A stretch of DNA of 38,999 bases from Cryobacterium sinapicolor (lineage in GTDB: Bacteria; Actinomycetota; Actinomycetes; Actinomycetales; Microbacteriaceae), in assembly GCF_004403465.1 (NCBI RefSeq), contig NZ_SOGQ01000095.1, positions 1 to 38,999 of the forward strand. Direction: 5' to 3'. Positions 7,773 through 17,367 of this stretch are shown one piece after another (the first letter of the stretch is position 1; the number at the start of each line of letters is the position of its first letter). Position numbers and translations under genes: made by a program. Under the pieces are notes generated by a model. It had not been told where the DNA came from. It saw only the letters and a program-made list of their open reading frames with translations, and ran no database searches.

Positions 7773-8684
7773 TTGATGACCACGGCCGTGGCCCCGGCAT
7801 TATGGGGTACCACATACCTGACGACCACGTTGTACCTGCCGGAGGACCGGCCGTTCCTGGCGGCAACGTTGCGCGCGCTCCCTGCCGGAGCCCTACTCCT
7901 GCTGGTGTGCCGCCAGCTGCCGCGCGGCGAGTGGTGGTGGAAGTCCTGGGTACTCGGCGTCCTCAATATTGGCGCGTTCTTTGCGTTGCTGTTCGTTGCC
8001 GCCTACCGACTCCCCGGCGGTGTGGCCGCTGTCGTGGGCGGGCTACAGCCTCTCGTCGTCGCGGTCCTGGCGACCCGTGTTCTCAACGAGAAGTTGACCT
8101 GGCGCGTGGCAGCGGCCGGCATGACCGGAGTGTTCGGCGTATGTCTCATAGTGCTTCAGGCGCAAGCGCGCCTCGACACTATCGGCGTCCTGGCCGCTGT
8201 CGGCGGCACTCTCTCCATGTCATCTGGGATCGTGCTTTCCAAGAAGTGGGGACAGCCGGCACCCCCGCTGACCACAACCGCATGGCAACTCCTCACGGGA
8301 GGACTCACCCTTCTGGTCATCCTGCTGGTCATCGAGGGTCTCCCTACCGCGCCGCTGACAACACAAAACATCATGGGGTACGGCTATCTGACTGGGGTCG
8401 GAACCGCGTTAGCCTATGTCCTGTGGTTTCGCGGCGTCGCACGCCTTCCCGCGAGTACTCCAGCTTTCCTCGGCCTACTCAGCCCGGTCGTGGCCTTATT
8501 CCTCGGTTGGATGATCAGCGGAGAACGGCTCCAGGCTATGCGCCTCAGTGGAAGCAGAAACTGCTGGGAATCCGGGTCGAAGGTCTCTAGATCGCCCTGG
8601 CAGATACTCACCCTGAAGAGCCGAATATGCTGCCAGGCACCAAGCACGGGCTGGTCTCCACGTGCGTCAGCAGGCTTTGTGTGA
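7773..8684 (+). CDS. EamA/DMT-family transporter with damaged C-terminus
   Basis: Drug/metabolite-type exporter in the inner membrane. The first half (TTAVAPALWGTTYL, then a WWWKSWVLGVLNIGAFFALL stretch) and the second half (ALAYVLWFRGVARLPAS, then LGLLSPVVALFLGW) show the duplicated five-helix EamA layout. Homology runs to about 8535 (MISGERL); the remaining 50 residues are charged and cysteine/serine-rich and do not form the last helix. This suggests a frameshift or replacement in the tenth helix. The start may be the TTG at 7773 or the ATG at 7776; neither has a clear ribosome site. The divergent MarR gene is the probable regulator. Activity is doubtful. Confidence 0.7.
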   Translation: MMTTAVAPALWGTTYLTTTLYLPEDRPFLAATLRALPAGALLLLVCRQLPRGEWWWKSWVLGVLNIGAFFALLFVAAYRLPGGVAAVVGGLQPLVVAVLATRVLNEKLTWRVAAAGMTGVFGVCLIVLQAQARLDTIGVLAAVGGTLSMSSGIVLSKKWGQPAPPLTTTAWQLLTGGLTLLVILLVIEGLPTAPLTTQNIMGYGYLTGVGTALAYVLWFRGVARLPASTPAFLGLLSPVVALFLGWMISGERLQAMRLSGSRNCWESGSKVSRSPWQILTLKSRICCQAPSTGWSPRASAGFV

Positions 8685-8702
8685 CGGGTCACATGCTAGG
8701 GT
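8680..8702 (+). promoter_or_regulatory. Putative bgl promoter with a palindrome in its spacer
   Basis: TGTGAC-GG-GTCACA (8680-8693) is a perfect 14-bp inverted repeat immediately before a TAGGGT hexamer (8697-8702), a plausible actinobacterial -10. Its half sites resemble CRP/GlxR sites, but the spacing is two bases short of their consensus. Transcription from here would begin just upstream of the RAT. Confidence 0.45.
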
Positions 8703-8716
8703 GATCGGAGACTGTC

Positions 8717-8745
8717 GGGCGTGTTACTCATCCGAGGCAAGAACC
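8717..8745 (+). promoter_or_regulatory. RAT of the bgl operon
   Basis: The block contains TGTTACT, then CATCCG, then AGGCAAGAACC, matching the order and spacing of the BglG/SacY RAT (TGTTACT...AGGCAAAACC) over about 29 nt. It lies about 225 bp upstream of the EIIBCA gene. The antiterminator at 12413-13324 is the expected binder. Confidence 0.7.
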
Positions 8746-8746
8746 C

Positions 8747-8780
8747 GAGGTCCGGTACTTCATCTATGACTGCCGACCTC
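8747..8780 (+). promoter_or_regulatory. Possible competing stem downstream of the bgl RAT
   Basis: GAGGTC (8747-8752) can pair with GACCTC (8775-8780), starting right at the 3' edge of the RAT. The stem is short and has no U-run; nearby CCTCGAGG offers alternative pairings. The rest of the leader to 8970 shows no gene. Confidence 0.35.
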
Positions 8781-8970
8781 ACCTGCCTCGAGGCCTCCAT
8801 CGCTGTTGATGTTCCCCGACCTCTCGATTTCCTCACAAAGTGCCCCACGGGCACTGTCCGGCGTATCTACCGCTCGGTATCCGCTCGGCCATCAGGCCCC
8901 TCCGGATGAGAAATCCCTTGTCGGGGTGTGTGCCGTCGCCCGCTGAAACCCGACAAAAAGGGGTCCCACC

Positions 8971-10911
8971 ATGGCAACCGTACGAGATTATCCGAAGCTG
9001 GGACGAGATATCATCAATCTCGTCGGTGGCGAGAAGAACATCGCCCAGACGACCCGGTGTGCGACCAGGCTGCGGCTCGTCTTGAGTTCTACCCCTCCGG
9101 ACGCAAAAGCCAGAATCGCTGCGCTCCCGGGTGTGATCACCGTGGTTGAGAGCGGTGGCCAGTTCCAGGTTGTTATTGGCACCCACGTCGGGGAAGTCTA
9201 CGACGCCGTCGCCCAAGAGCTGAAGCTGGAGAATCGAGGCGATGCCGCAAGCGGCCCCAAGATGGGCATCGTCAGCCGTATCATCGCGACCATGTCTGCG
9301 GTCTTCGCGCCGTTCGTCTACATCCTGGCCGCCGCTGGTCTTCTACAAGGTTCACTCATCGTCATCTCCATGGTGTGGCCTGGATTCGCGGAGACGGGCA
9401 CCTACGAGGTCTTCTCGTTCATGTCGTGGACCCCGTTCACGTTTTTGCCCATACTGATCGCGATCACGGCCTCTCAGTATTTCAAGACCAACATGCTGGT
9501 CGCCGTGCTGTGCTGTGCAGCCATCATGAATCCGACCTGGAACGACATGGCCGCCCGGATCAGTTCCGGGGAAACCATCACCCTGTTCGGCATGGCACTC
9601 AGCCCCACGACTTACACCTCGTCGGTCCTGCCGCCACTGATCCTGGTGTGGGTGCTTTCCTACCTGGAGCGGTTCCTCAACAAGCACCTGAGCGGCGTGG
9701 GCAGGTCAATCTTCGTCCCTCTGATTTGCCTTGTCATTCTGGTGCCTCTGACCCTGCTCTCGCTTGGACCGGTGACCTCCGGTACTGCCATGGGTATCGC
9801 TACCGGGTACAACTGGCTCTCGGACGAGCTCCCGATCCTGGCCGGGGCCCTGATCGGTGGTTTCTGGCAGCTGGCGGTTGTGTTCGGCATCCACTGGGGG
9901 GTAACCCCGGTCGTGCTCGCCAACTTCGAGCAGTTCGGGAGCGACTCCTTCCAGGCCTTCCAGACTGCTGCTGTCATTGCCCAGGTGGGAGCTGCGATCG
10001 GCGTCTTCTTCAAGACCCGTAACCGCGAGCTCAAGGGTGTTTCCGGCTCAGCTGCGATTCCCGGGATTTTCGGCATCACCGAACCGGCGATTTACGGTGT
10101 CACCTTGAGGCTCAAGAAGCCGTTCATCCTGGCGTGCACCGCCGGGGCCGCCGGTGGCATCGTCATCGCCCTGTTCGGTTCTCGATACTACGCGTACGCC
10201 GGCCTCCCCGGTCCGCTCACGATCGTGAACGCCTACCAGGCTGGCACCTCGTCCCTTCTGGGCGAGATTATCGGTTGCCTGGTGGCGTTCTTCGGTGCCA
10301 TGGTTCTGGTCATGGTGTTCGGCTTCAAGGACCCGGTGACCGAGCTGGGTGCTGAGATCCGCGAGCCCGGCACCCCGGCTTCCTCGGACGTGCTGACCGA
10401 GCAGGCGTACACCGAAATGGTCACCGCCGCCGGCAGCCACACCAGCATCGCCAGTCCGGTCACGGGCAAGGTGGTCCCGATGTCGGACGTGCCAGATCCT
10501 GTGTTTTCCACGGGGGCCATGGGGGCCGGCGTCGCGATCGAACCGACTGATTCTCGGATCTATGCGCCGTTCGACGGGGCGGTCGTCGTGGTGATGCCCT
10601 CGAAGCACGCTTTGGGGCTCATCTCCGACGATGGCGTGGAGCTGTTGATCCACGTTGGGATCGACACCGTGAAGCTGAACGGTGAGCACTTCACAGTGCA
10701 CACCCACGCCAACGCGAAGGTCAAGAAGGGTGACCTGTTGATGGAGTTTGACGCCGAGGCGATCAAACGGGCCGGCTATTCCGTGCTCACCCCCGTCATT
10801 GTGACCAACTGCCAGGACTTTGACGACGTTCTGCCGTACCCCCGAACCGAGGTAACACACGGCGAAGAATTGGCCACGACCGTAAAGGCCACCATATCCA
10901 TCGCCGAGTGA
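8971..10911 (+). CDS. bglF: PTS beta-glucoside transporter EIIBCA
   Basis: Three-domain inner-membrane PTS permease of 646 residues in BglF order. EIIB (about 1-90) carries the phosphorylated C30 in TTRCATRLRL. EIIC (about 100-460) has about ten helices with the GITEPAIYGV motif. EIIA (about 490-640) has H546 and the phosphorylated H561 in LLIHVGIDTVKL. It imports aryl- or beta-linked disaccharides as 6-phospho-glucosides. The ATG follows AAAAAGGGG. The next gene supplies the matching hydrolase and the one after it the antiterminator, so substrate class is well supported; the exact sugar (cellobiose, salicin, arbutin or other) is not. As in E. coli, BglF could also phosphorylate and silence its antiterminator. 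Confidence 0.93.
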   Translation: MATVRDYPKLGRDIINLVGGEKNIAQTTRCATRLRLVLSSTPPDAKARIAALPGVITVVESGGQFQVVIGTHVGEVYDAVAQELKLENRGDAASGPKMGIVSRIIATMSAVFAPFVYILAAAGLLQGSLIVISMVWPGFAETGTYEVFSFMSWTPFTFLPILIAITASQYFKTNMLVAVLCCAAIMNPTWNDMAARISSGETITLFGMALSPTTYTSSVLPPLILVWVLSYLERFLNKHLSGVGRSIFVPLICLVILVPLTLLSLGPVTSGTAMGIATGYNWLSDELPILAGALIGGFWQLAVVFGIHWGVTPVVLANFEQFGSDSFQAFQTAAVIAQVGAAIGVFFKTRNRELKGVSGSAAIPGIFGITEPAIYGVTLRLKKPFILACTAGAAGGIVIALFGSRYYAYAGLPGPLTIVNAYQAGTSSLLGEIIGCLVAFFGAMVLVMVFGFKDPVTELGAEIREPGTPASSDVLTEQAYTEMVTAAGSHTSIASPVTGKVVPMSDVPDPVFSTGAMGAGVAIEPTDSRIYAPFDGAVVVVMPSKHALGLISDDGVELLIHVGIDTVKLNGEHFTVHTHANAKVKKGDLLMEFDAEAIKRAGYSVLTPVIVTNCQDFDDVLPYPRTEVTHGEELATTVKATISIAE

Positions 10912-10915
10912 CGAA

Positions 10916-10954
10916 CACGGCCGCGGGTCCCCGCTTGCTGGACCCCCGGCCGTG
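10916..10954 (+). promoter_or_regulatory. Intercistronic hairpin between EIIBCA and 6-phospho-beta-glucosidase genes
   Basis: CACGGCCG, one mismatched base and GGGTCC pair with GGACCC, one mismatched base and CGGCCGTG, giving about 14 paired bases around a 9-base loop. No U-run follows and an AAGGAG site comes directly after. The hairpin may stabilise or process the upstream message or partly attenuate downstream expression. Confidence 0.6.
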
Positions 10955-10970
10955 AGTGAAAGGAGAATGA

Positions 10971-12407
<1,437 letters not shown>

Positions 12408-12412
12408 AGCGC

Positions 12413-13324
12413 GTGGACGTCGGCGGGGGTGCGGTGAAGCCTGTTGTGGAGGGTGAACTCAACGCTGCAAGGGCACCGGACCCAGAAACCGTCGACGTCC
12501 TCCGGGCCCTGAGCAACAACGCTCTTTTAGCGACCGATCTCGCGGGTACCAGAAAGATTCTGCTCGGACGAGGAATTGGTTTCGGCAGGCAGTTGGGAGA
12601 TCGAATCGATCCGAGCTCGGCATCGGAAGTTTTCATCCCGGACTCGCAATATCCGATAGCCCAGCTGACCGCCTTCATCAGTGAGACTCCCCTCGCAGTG
12701 ATCCGCGTTGCCCGTCGTGTTGTCGAACTCGCCCAGGAACGGGCAGGGATCCGGCCCAGTCAAAGCCTGTTACTGGGGGTAGCCGACCACCTCCACTTCG
12801 CGTTGCAACGTGCGCGGCAAGGGATAATTGTCGCGTATCCGCTCCACTGGGAGGTAGCTCAGCTCTACCCACGGGAGATGGCCATCGGACGAACGGCAGT
12901 GGAGGTCTCGTCGGCCGAGTTTGACGTGCCGATTCCACCCGAGGAAGCGACTGCCTTCGCCATGCACCTAGTGAACGCCGAGTTCGCGAGTACAGACATC
13001 GGCGCCACGGTGGCAATGACGGAGCGCATTAGCAAGATCGTGGCTGTCGTCACGGCGGCACTGGGCCTCACCGAATCTGTTGAATCCATGTCCATCGCCC
13101 GGTTCGTGACGCACCTTCGCTACCTAGTCGCTCGGACGCAAAGCCAAACTCAAATTACGGGATGTCCTCCCGGTTTGGCCAGACTGATCCATGAAGACCA
13201 CACGCCGGCACTTGAGTTGGCACAACGAGTGCAAACGATTCTTGAGCTGGGCGGCTCGCCGCTCACCGACGAGGAGATCCTCTACCTCGCCATGCACATT
13301 GCACGGCTGGAGTCCACGCGATAA
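12413..13324 (+). CDS. bglG: BglG/LicT-family antiterminator of the bgl operon
   Basis: Second antiterminator of the window, 303 residues. The CAT domain is atypical at its front: a 25-residue extension precedes VDVLRALSNNALLATD, whereas the paralogue at 689-1558 has the usual KRVYNNNVV; the second half (ILLGRGIGFGR) is normal. PRD1 and PRD2 are intact with H126, H185, H234 and H295. Start is a GTG just after the bglA-type gene, with an AAAGG site overlapping that gene's end. It should bind the RAT at 8717-8745 and be silenced by EIIB-dependent phosphorylation when substrate is absent. Whether the altered CAT domain changes RNA specificity is open. Confidence 0.88.
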   Translation: MDVGGGAVKPVVEGELNAARAPDPETVDVLRALSNNALLATDLAGTRKILLGRGIGFGRQLGDRIDPSSASEVFIPDSQYPIAQLTAFISETPLAVIRVARRVVELAQERAGIRPSQSLLLGVADHLHFALQRARQGIIVAYPLHWEVAQLYPREMAIGRTAVEVSSAEFDVPIPPEEATAFAMHLVNAEFASTDIGATVAMTERISKIVAVVTAALGLTESVESMSIARFVTHLRYLVARTQSQTQITGCPPGLARLIHEDHTPALELAQRVQTILELGGSPLTDEEILYLAMHIARLESTR

Positions 13325-13345
13325 AGCGCCGTTGACGTCTGCACT

Positions 13346-13367
13346 GACGCGCCAAGCACGACGCGTC
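13346..13367 (+). terminator. Possible terminator of the bgl operon
   Basis: GACGCG and CGCGTC form a 6-bp stem around a 10-base loop, 22 bases after the antiterminator stop. Only CTT follows, so support is modest. Confidence 0.35.
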
Positions 13368-13530
13368 CTTGAAACACGAACGAAGTGAAGCTTCTACGTC
13401 CGCAGCACCATTTTGGACGCATCAATCGTTGCGAATGTACTCGGCGGAGCCTCCAATTCCCGAGCCCAGCAGGTGAAAGTTGCCAGAGTACAGAGCATCG
13501 GCATGTTCGGGCGCTGGGTAGGGTGGTGCC

Positions 13531-13833
13531 ATGACTTTCGCAAACGCGGGAACACTCGGTGTCGTCCCCGGTAAACGTGATGAACTGGTCGCTCATCTGA
13601 CTCAGCGCAGCGACACCCTCAAACAGATCGGCTGCCTGGCGTATGAGGTAGGGGTCAGCGACGACGACCTCGACACAGTGTTCGTCGTGGAACTATGGGA
13701 CAGCGCCGAAGCGCATCAAGCTTCGCTCGCCTTGCCCGAGGTCCAAGCATCCATAGCGACCGCAAGGCCGCTTCTGTCCGGCGCTTTTGGCGGGTTTCGC
13801 TTCAACGTCGTCGGATCTCCACTACGCGACTGA
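13531..13833 (+). CDS. YgiN-like antibiotic biosynthesis monooxygenase (ABM) domain protein
   Basis: A 100-residue single-domain protein of the dimeric alpha/beta ferredoxin-like ABM fold. The pattern GTLGVVPGKRDELVAHL, CLAYEVGVSDDDLDTVFVVELW, then AHQASLALPEV follows family positions, including the conserved Glu-Leu-Trp strand and the following helix. Members act as cofactor-free quinol monooxygenases or as small-molecule binding proteins; the substrate here is unknown. The ribosome site is weak. It stands alone and converges with the methyltransferase gene. Confidence 0.8.
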   Translation: MTFANAGTLGVVPGKRDELVAHLTQRSDTLKQIGCLAYEVGVSDDDLDTVFVVELWDSAEAHQASLALPEVQASIATARPLLSGAFGGFRFNVVGSPLRD

Positions 13834-13900
13834 ACCGTGGCACTCCAAGCGCACGCTCTACGATCCACCGTTTGACGCTCAGGGCGGATGTTCGCTGGAT

Positions 13901-14689
13901 CTATTTGCCGGCCAGAAGAGCGAAATATCCCGGAATCTGCTGCGAAAGACCGGTGGAGTTCATCGGGACCACTTCGATGTTCACCGGCCCGTCCGCGATC
14001 AACAGCCAGTCAGAATCCGAAAATGTGCTGTGCCGTTCCTGGGCGCCGAAACGCCCGGGGCGGGGCAGGTTTTCCAGGGCGCTCTGCAACTGCCGGGGTA
14101 TGCTTCGCGGCGTGGCCCCCAGCTGCTGCAGGTAGGCGAGGCTGCTTCCTTGGAAGTTGGTTTCGGCGAGGAACACCCGGCCGCTGCGCCCGATGACGGT
14201 TCGCAGGTTGGCAGCCAAGCTGGACTGCTTGTCGGGTTTCAGCACGTGAAAGACTCCGCGGACAAAAACGTTGGCGGGCCCTATCCGCTCCAACAGGCGC
14301 TCTCCCGCACCTACTTCCGCAGCATCCATGACCATGAAGTCGGCGTTCAGGACGCCTTCAGTTTCCCTCTTCGCCAACTCGACCGCGCCAGTTGAGACAT
14401 CGATGCCGAGCACGCTGGGAAAAAGACCAGCAAGCCAGCGGGTGTAGGTTCCGTTGCCACACCCGACGTCAATCACCGGAAGAGCCGGATCAAAGTGGGC
14501 TACTACGGCGTCGGAGTACTGCGCATGCTCGGTCCGGGATCCGGAGTCCCACAGCACATCTCCGGAACGGCCGGTGGTGTGAATTCCGCGCCAGTACCCA
14601 TCCCACGCGGCCGCCGGGTCTCTCGGTACCCGGGAAGTGAGGCGTACTACTGTTGGAACAAGCAGCAGCTGTTCCCAAAGCTTTGACAT
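13901..14689 (-). CDS. Class I SAM-dependent methyltransferase
   Basis: A 262-residue protein with Rossmann-fold methyltransferase motifs: motif I VIDVGCGNGTYT (about 90), an acidic end of strand 2 in VLGIDVST, motif II-like ADFMVMDAAE and a later RVFLAETNF strand. The first 60 residues (DPAAAWDGYWRGIHTTGRSGDVLWD) occur in related uncharacterised actinobacterial methyltransferases. Acceptor substrate is unknown. It begins 9 bases after the GGDEF-EAL gene on the same strand, so co-transcription is very likely and a c-di-GMP-linked role is possible, but that is inference from context. The ribosome site is weak (AGGGC). Confidence 0.82.
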   Translation of the reverse strand: MSKLWEQLLLVPTVVRLTSRVPRDPAAAWDGYWRGIHTTGRSGDVLWDSGSRTEHAQYSDAVVAHFDPALPVIDVGCGNGTYTRWLAGLFPSVLGIDVSTGAVELAKRETEGVLNADFMVMDAAEVGAGERLLERIGPANVFVRGVFHVLKPDKQSSLAANLRTVIGRSGRVFLAETNFQGSSLAYLQQLGATPRSIPRQLQSALENLPRPGRFGAQERHSTFSDSDWLLIADGPVNIEVVPMNSTGLSQQIPGYFALLAGK

Positions 14690-14698
14690 GCCCTAACT

Positions 14699-16246
14699 CT
14701 ACCGACGCTGCGCGAGACCCCGGAGCTGATCCAGTACCTTCTCGGGCGGCAGCGGGTAGCCGTAGTAATAGCCTTGCCCGTATAGGCAACCCATGGCCTG
14801 CAACTGGATCGCCTGTTCGGCGGTTTCAATGCCTTCCACGATCGCTTTCAGTCCCGCAGAGGAAATCAGCTGAAGAATGGCAGCAATGAATTTCAGCTGC
14901 TGCGGGTCCGAGCCCATGTCCTGAATCAGGGATTGGTCGACCTTAACCGTGTCCGCAGGAAGCGACCGGAGATAGCTGATGGACGAATAGCCGGTACCGA
15001 AATCGTCAATTTGCAGCCCCACGCCCAGGTCCCGCAGCCCGCTGAAGACCTGTTCTTCCGCCGTTCCCCTAGACATCAACACGGTCTCGGTGATCTCCAA
15101 AACCAAACGCCGCGGAGCCACGTGATGCCGGTCCAACGTATCCCTGATGTCCTCCAGCAGATCACTGCGAAGCAGTTCAGCGGCGGAAAGATTGATGTGC
15201 AGACGGAAGTCCGTCAGGTCAGGTGCGGTTTCGCTCCAGCGTCTCATCTGGGCGACGCCTTCATGCAGCACCCACCGCCCCAGCTCCAGGATCAGGCCGG
15301 TTTCTTCCGCGATGCGGATGAAGCTGTCCGGCATAATAATTCCGCGCACGGGATGATGCCACCGAAGGAGGGCTTCGATGCCTATGACCCTGCCGGAAGC
15401 CAATTCGACCACCGGCTGGTACCGCAGTGCCAGTTCGCCGCCGGCAACAGCGCTGCGCAGTTCGGCGGTTATGCGTGAGCGTTCCCGGACAGCGTCGAGC
15501 ATATCGGGGTGGAAGAGCTGGACGTTGTTGCGACCTTGCTCCTTCGCCTGATACATGGCGATGTCAGCATCGCGCATCAGCGCCTCGGCCGGATATCCCG
15601 GCGTGCCGATGCAAACCCCGATGCTGGCCATTGCCCAGACCGTTTCGGTTCCGACACGCACGCTGTCCTGCAGTTGCTCGGATGCCCGGTGCGCAATTTG
15701 CAGGATCTCCTCTTCCGTGGCCTCGGTGATGACGATGGCAAATTCATCCCCACCCAGACGGGCCACTGTATCGGCGGCCCTGACGACGGACCGGAGACGC
15801 TTGGCAACCTCGACCAGCACGGCGTCACCGGCACCATGGCCCAGCGTGTCATTTATAGCCTTGAAAGAGTCGAGATCCAGCACCAGAACGGCCGGGGCTT
15901 TCCCGCTGTCCGCACTGGCCAGGATTGCCTCCTGTATCCGCTCGTTGAGCAGGGTCCTATTCGCAAGGCCTGTTAGGGCATCCGTCTTGGCCATCTGTTC
16001 CAGCTCAGCCTGCGCTCGCCCCAACATGGCCGTACGGTCGGCAACCCGCCGTTCCAGATCCGAGTAAATATGGTCAAGTTCCTCCGCGAGCAGGTTGACA
16101 CCCGTGATGACAGCATCGATGTCATCCCTACGTTCCGAAGTTTCCATGCGTGTGTCCAGCTCTCCGGCAGCCAACCGGACAATGATCTCCACCAACTGCT
16201 GCAGGCGCGGGTCCTCAGCGGCCTTTCCCGAGGTCAGGTCGTCCAA
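14699..16246 (-). CDS. GGDEF-EAL dual-domain c-di-GMP enzyme with HAMP-like N-terminus
   Basis: Putative diguanylate cyclase/phosphodiesterase of 515 residues. A HAMP-like helical stretch (about 12-85) leads to GGDEF (about 87-240) with an intact active site ARLGGDEF (165-169) and an intact inhibitory RxxD (156-159) five residues before it. EAL (about 255-510) has EALLRW (291-296), DDFGTGYSS (414-422) and EGIET. Both halves therefore look catalytically competent. No membrane segment is seen. The start is unsure: only a TTG without a ribosome site is available, yet protein-like sequence (PDFPSWIALLDD) continues upstream to a TAG, so the native start may be lost or non-standard. Downstream is a methyltransferase, upstream a DUF7793-type protein. 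Confidence 0.88.
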   Translation of the reverse strand: MDDLTSGKAAEDPRLQQLVEIIVRLAAGELDTRMETSERRDDIDAVITGVNLLAEELDHIYSDLERRVADRTAMLGRAQAELEQMAKTDALTGLANRTLLNERIQEAILASADSGKAPAVLVLDLDSFKAINDTLGHGAGDAVLVEVAKRLRSVVRAADTVARLGGDEFAIVITEATEEEILQIAHRASEQLQDSVRVGTETVWAMASIGVCIGTPGYPAEALMRDADIAMYQAKEQGRNNVQLFHPDMLDAVRERSRITAELRSAVAGGELALRYQPVVELASGRVIGIEALLRWHHPVRGIIMPDSFIRIAEETGLILELGRWVLHEGVAQMRRWSETAPDLTDFRLHINLSAAELLRSDLLEDIRDTLDRHHVAPRRLVLEITETVLMSRGTAEEQVFSGLRDLGVGLQIDDFGTGYSSISYLRSLPADTVKVDQSLIQDMGSDPQQLKFIAAILQLISSAGLKAIVEGIETAEQAIQLQAMGCLYGQGYYYGYPLPPEKVLDQLRGLAQRR

Positions 16247-16555
16247 AAGTGCAATCCACGACGGGAAGTCTGGCCCTTTGCAGACCCCGGCTGAAGAACT
16301 GGCAGCTGCCCCGGGGTCCCCTTGAATCGATCTGTCACGTCCTGAATCCTACGGTCACCAGCAACCTCCGATATGGGCCCGCTATCGATACTCCACCAAG
16401 AGGAGCACCCACCCGAAGGCACCTGCCAACCCGACGGGCGGTCAGTATCACTGCCGGTTGGCCGGAACGTGTCGGGCACCGCCACCGGCGGTTCCCCGCT
16501 CAAAGGGCAGACGCCCGGTGTGGCCCTCATCGCGGCAGGCAGTGCTTCCCGGCGC

Positions 16556-16966
16556 TCACGCACGGGCACTAAGCCAGTCCAAGGCCTCGCTGCGCGATGT
16601 AAAAAAACGAGTCGGACAAGGCGGGACGTGCACACCGAGGAAGAAGTTCGCCAGAACCCGATCTACGGGCGATTCGCCTAACAGAGCAATGCGTGAGGCG
16701 CTGCAGGGAATGGACCACACAGCCCTGGCCTCACGGCTAACCGAACCGACTGCTGCCATATCAACGAGCATGGGATGCTCTTCCTGCTGGCAGACCTCGT
16801 TGACTTTCGCCATCGCGGCTCGAGCGTCCTCGACCTGAACGTGGACCCCGGGCAGCCAGCGCAGATGGAGAAGCCCTGCATCACTCATTTCAATGCTGAG
16901 CTTCGCCTCGCTTGCAGCGACCGGATCCACCACCACGTGTCCTCCCCGAGCACGCCGCCGAACCAT
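16556..16966 (-). CDS. DUF7793/STAS-like small protein
   Basis: A 136-residue soluble protein with an alternating strand-helix pattern (LHLRWLPGVHVQVEDARAAM, HPMLVDMAAVGSVSREAR, LANFFLGVHVPPCPTRFF, then EALDWL). This is the STAS/SpoIIAA-like arrangement of an actinobacterial family often met near GGDEF or sensory proteins; the family name is from memory. No enzyme motif is visible. It precedes the GGDEF-EAL gene by 309 bases on the same strand. A signalling or partner-binding role is inferred only. The first 17 residues are arginine-rich and the true start could be internal. Confidence 0.6.
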   Translation of the reverse strand: MVRRRARGGHVVVDPVAASEAKLSIEMSDAGLLHLRWLPGVHVQVEDARAAMAKVNEVCQQEEHPMLVDMAAVGSVSREARAVWSIPCSASRIALLGESPVDRVLANFFLGVHVPPCPTRFFTSRSEALDWLSARA

Positions 16967-17367
16967 TCAGCCGCTCCTCAAAGGTACTCCGGTTCATCGA
17001 TTTTTCCCGTCACGAGGACGGTGGGTTGCAGGCTGAGAGCGCTTCCTGCCTCTGCAGGCCCGGAGGATGCAATCAATTAGCGCGAGTATCTAAATGCCGG
17101 GTCCAATACCGATCAGGTATGCAGGTTACTGATCTCACAGCGACTTCGAACGCACTACAACTGAGCGACCTCTCACGGGACATCTAAACCTCCTTCACGG
17201 CAAAAAAACTGGGGCCTGTCTCCCGACGTAGCTGTGGGCGGAGTGACCCCGGGCTGCTCCCCAAGGTTCGCTTTTGTTTATCGCGGATCAGTTGTTGGTC
17301 ACGAGGCCAGTTGCAGAATCGAAGGTTAAGCCGGCACCGTAGGAGTCGTCGGTGATGCGGATCCGCT
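16967..17367. other. Intergenic stretch without recognised gene
   Basis: This holds the presumed promoter of the leftward DUF7793 gene. Around 17289-17370 the minus strand reads RIRITDDSYGAGLTFDSATG and ends in a stop, which looks like a protein C-terminus in isolation. I see nothing else. Confidence 0.4.

Noticed and set aside
8680..8693. A canonical CRP/GlxR site before the bgl operon
   Set aside because: Half sites TGTGAC/GTCACA are right, but the spacer is two bases shorter than the consensus, so it is listed only as an unidentified palindrome.
16234..16635. A 133-codon minus-strand frame between the DUF7793 and GGDEF-EAL genes
   Set aside because: Arg/Pro-rich, overlaps both real genes out of frame and shows no family resemblance.
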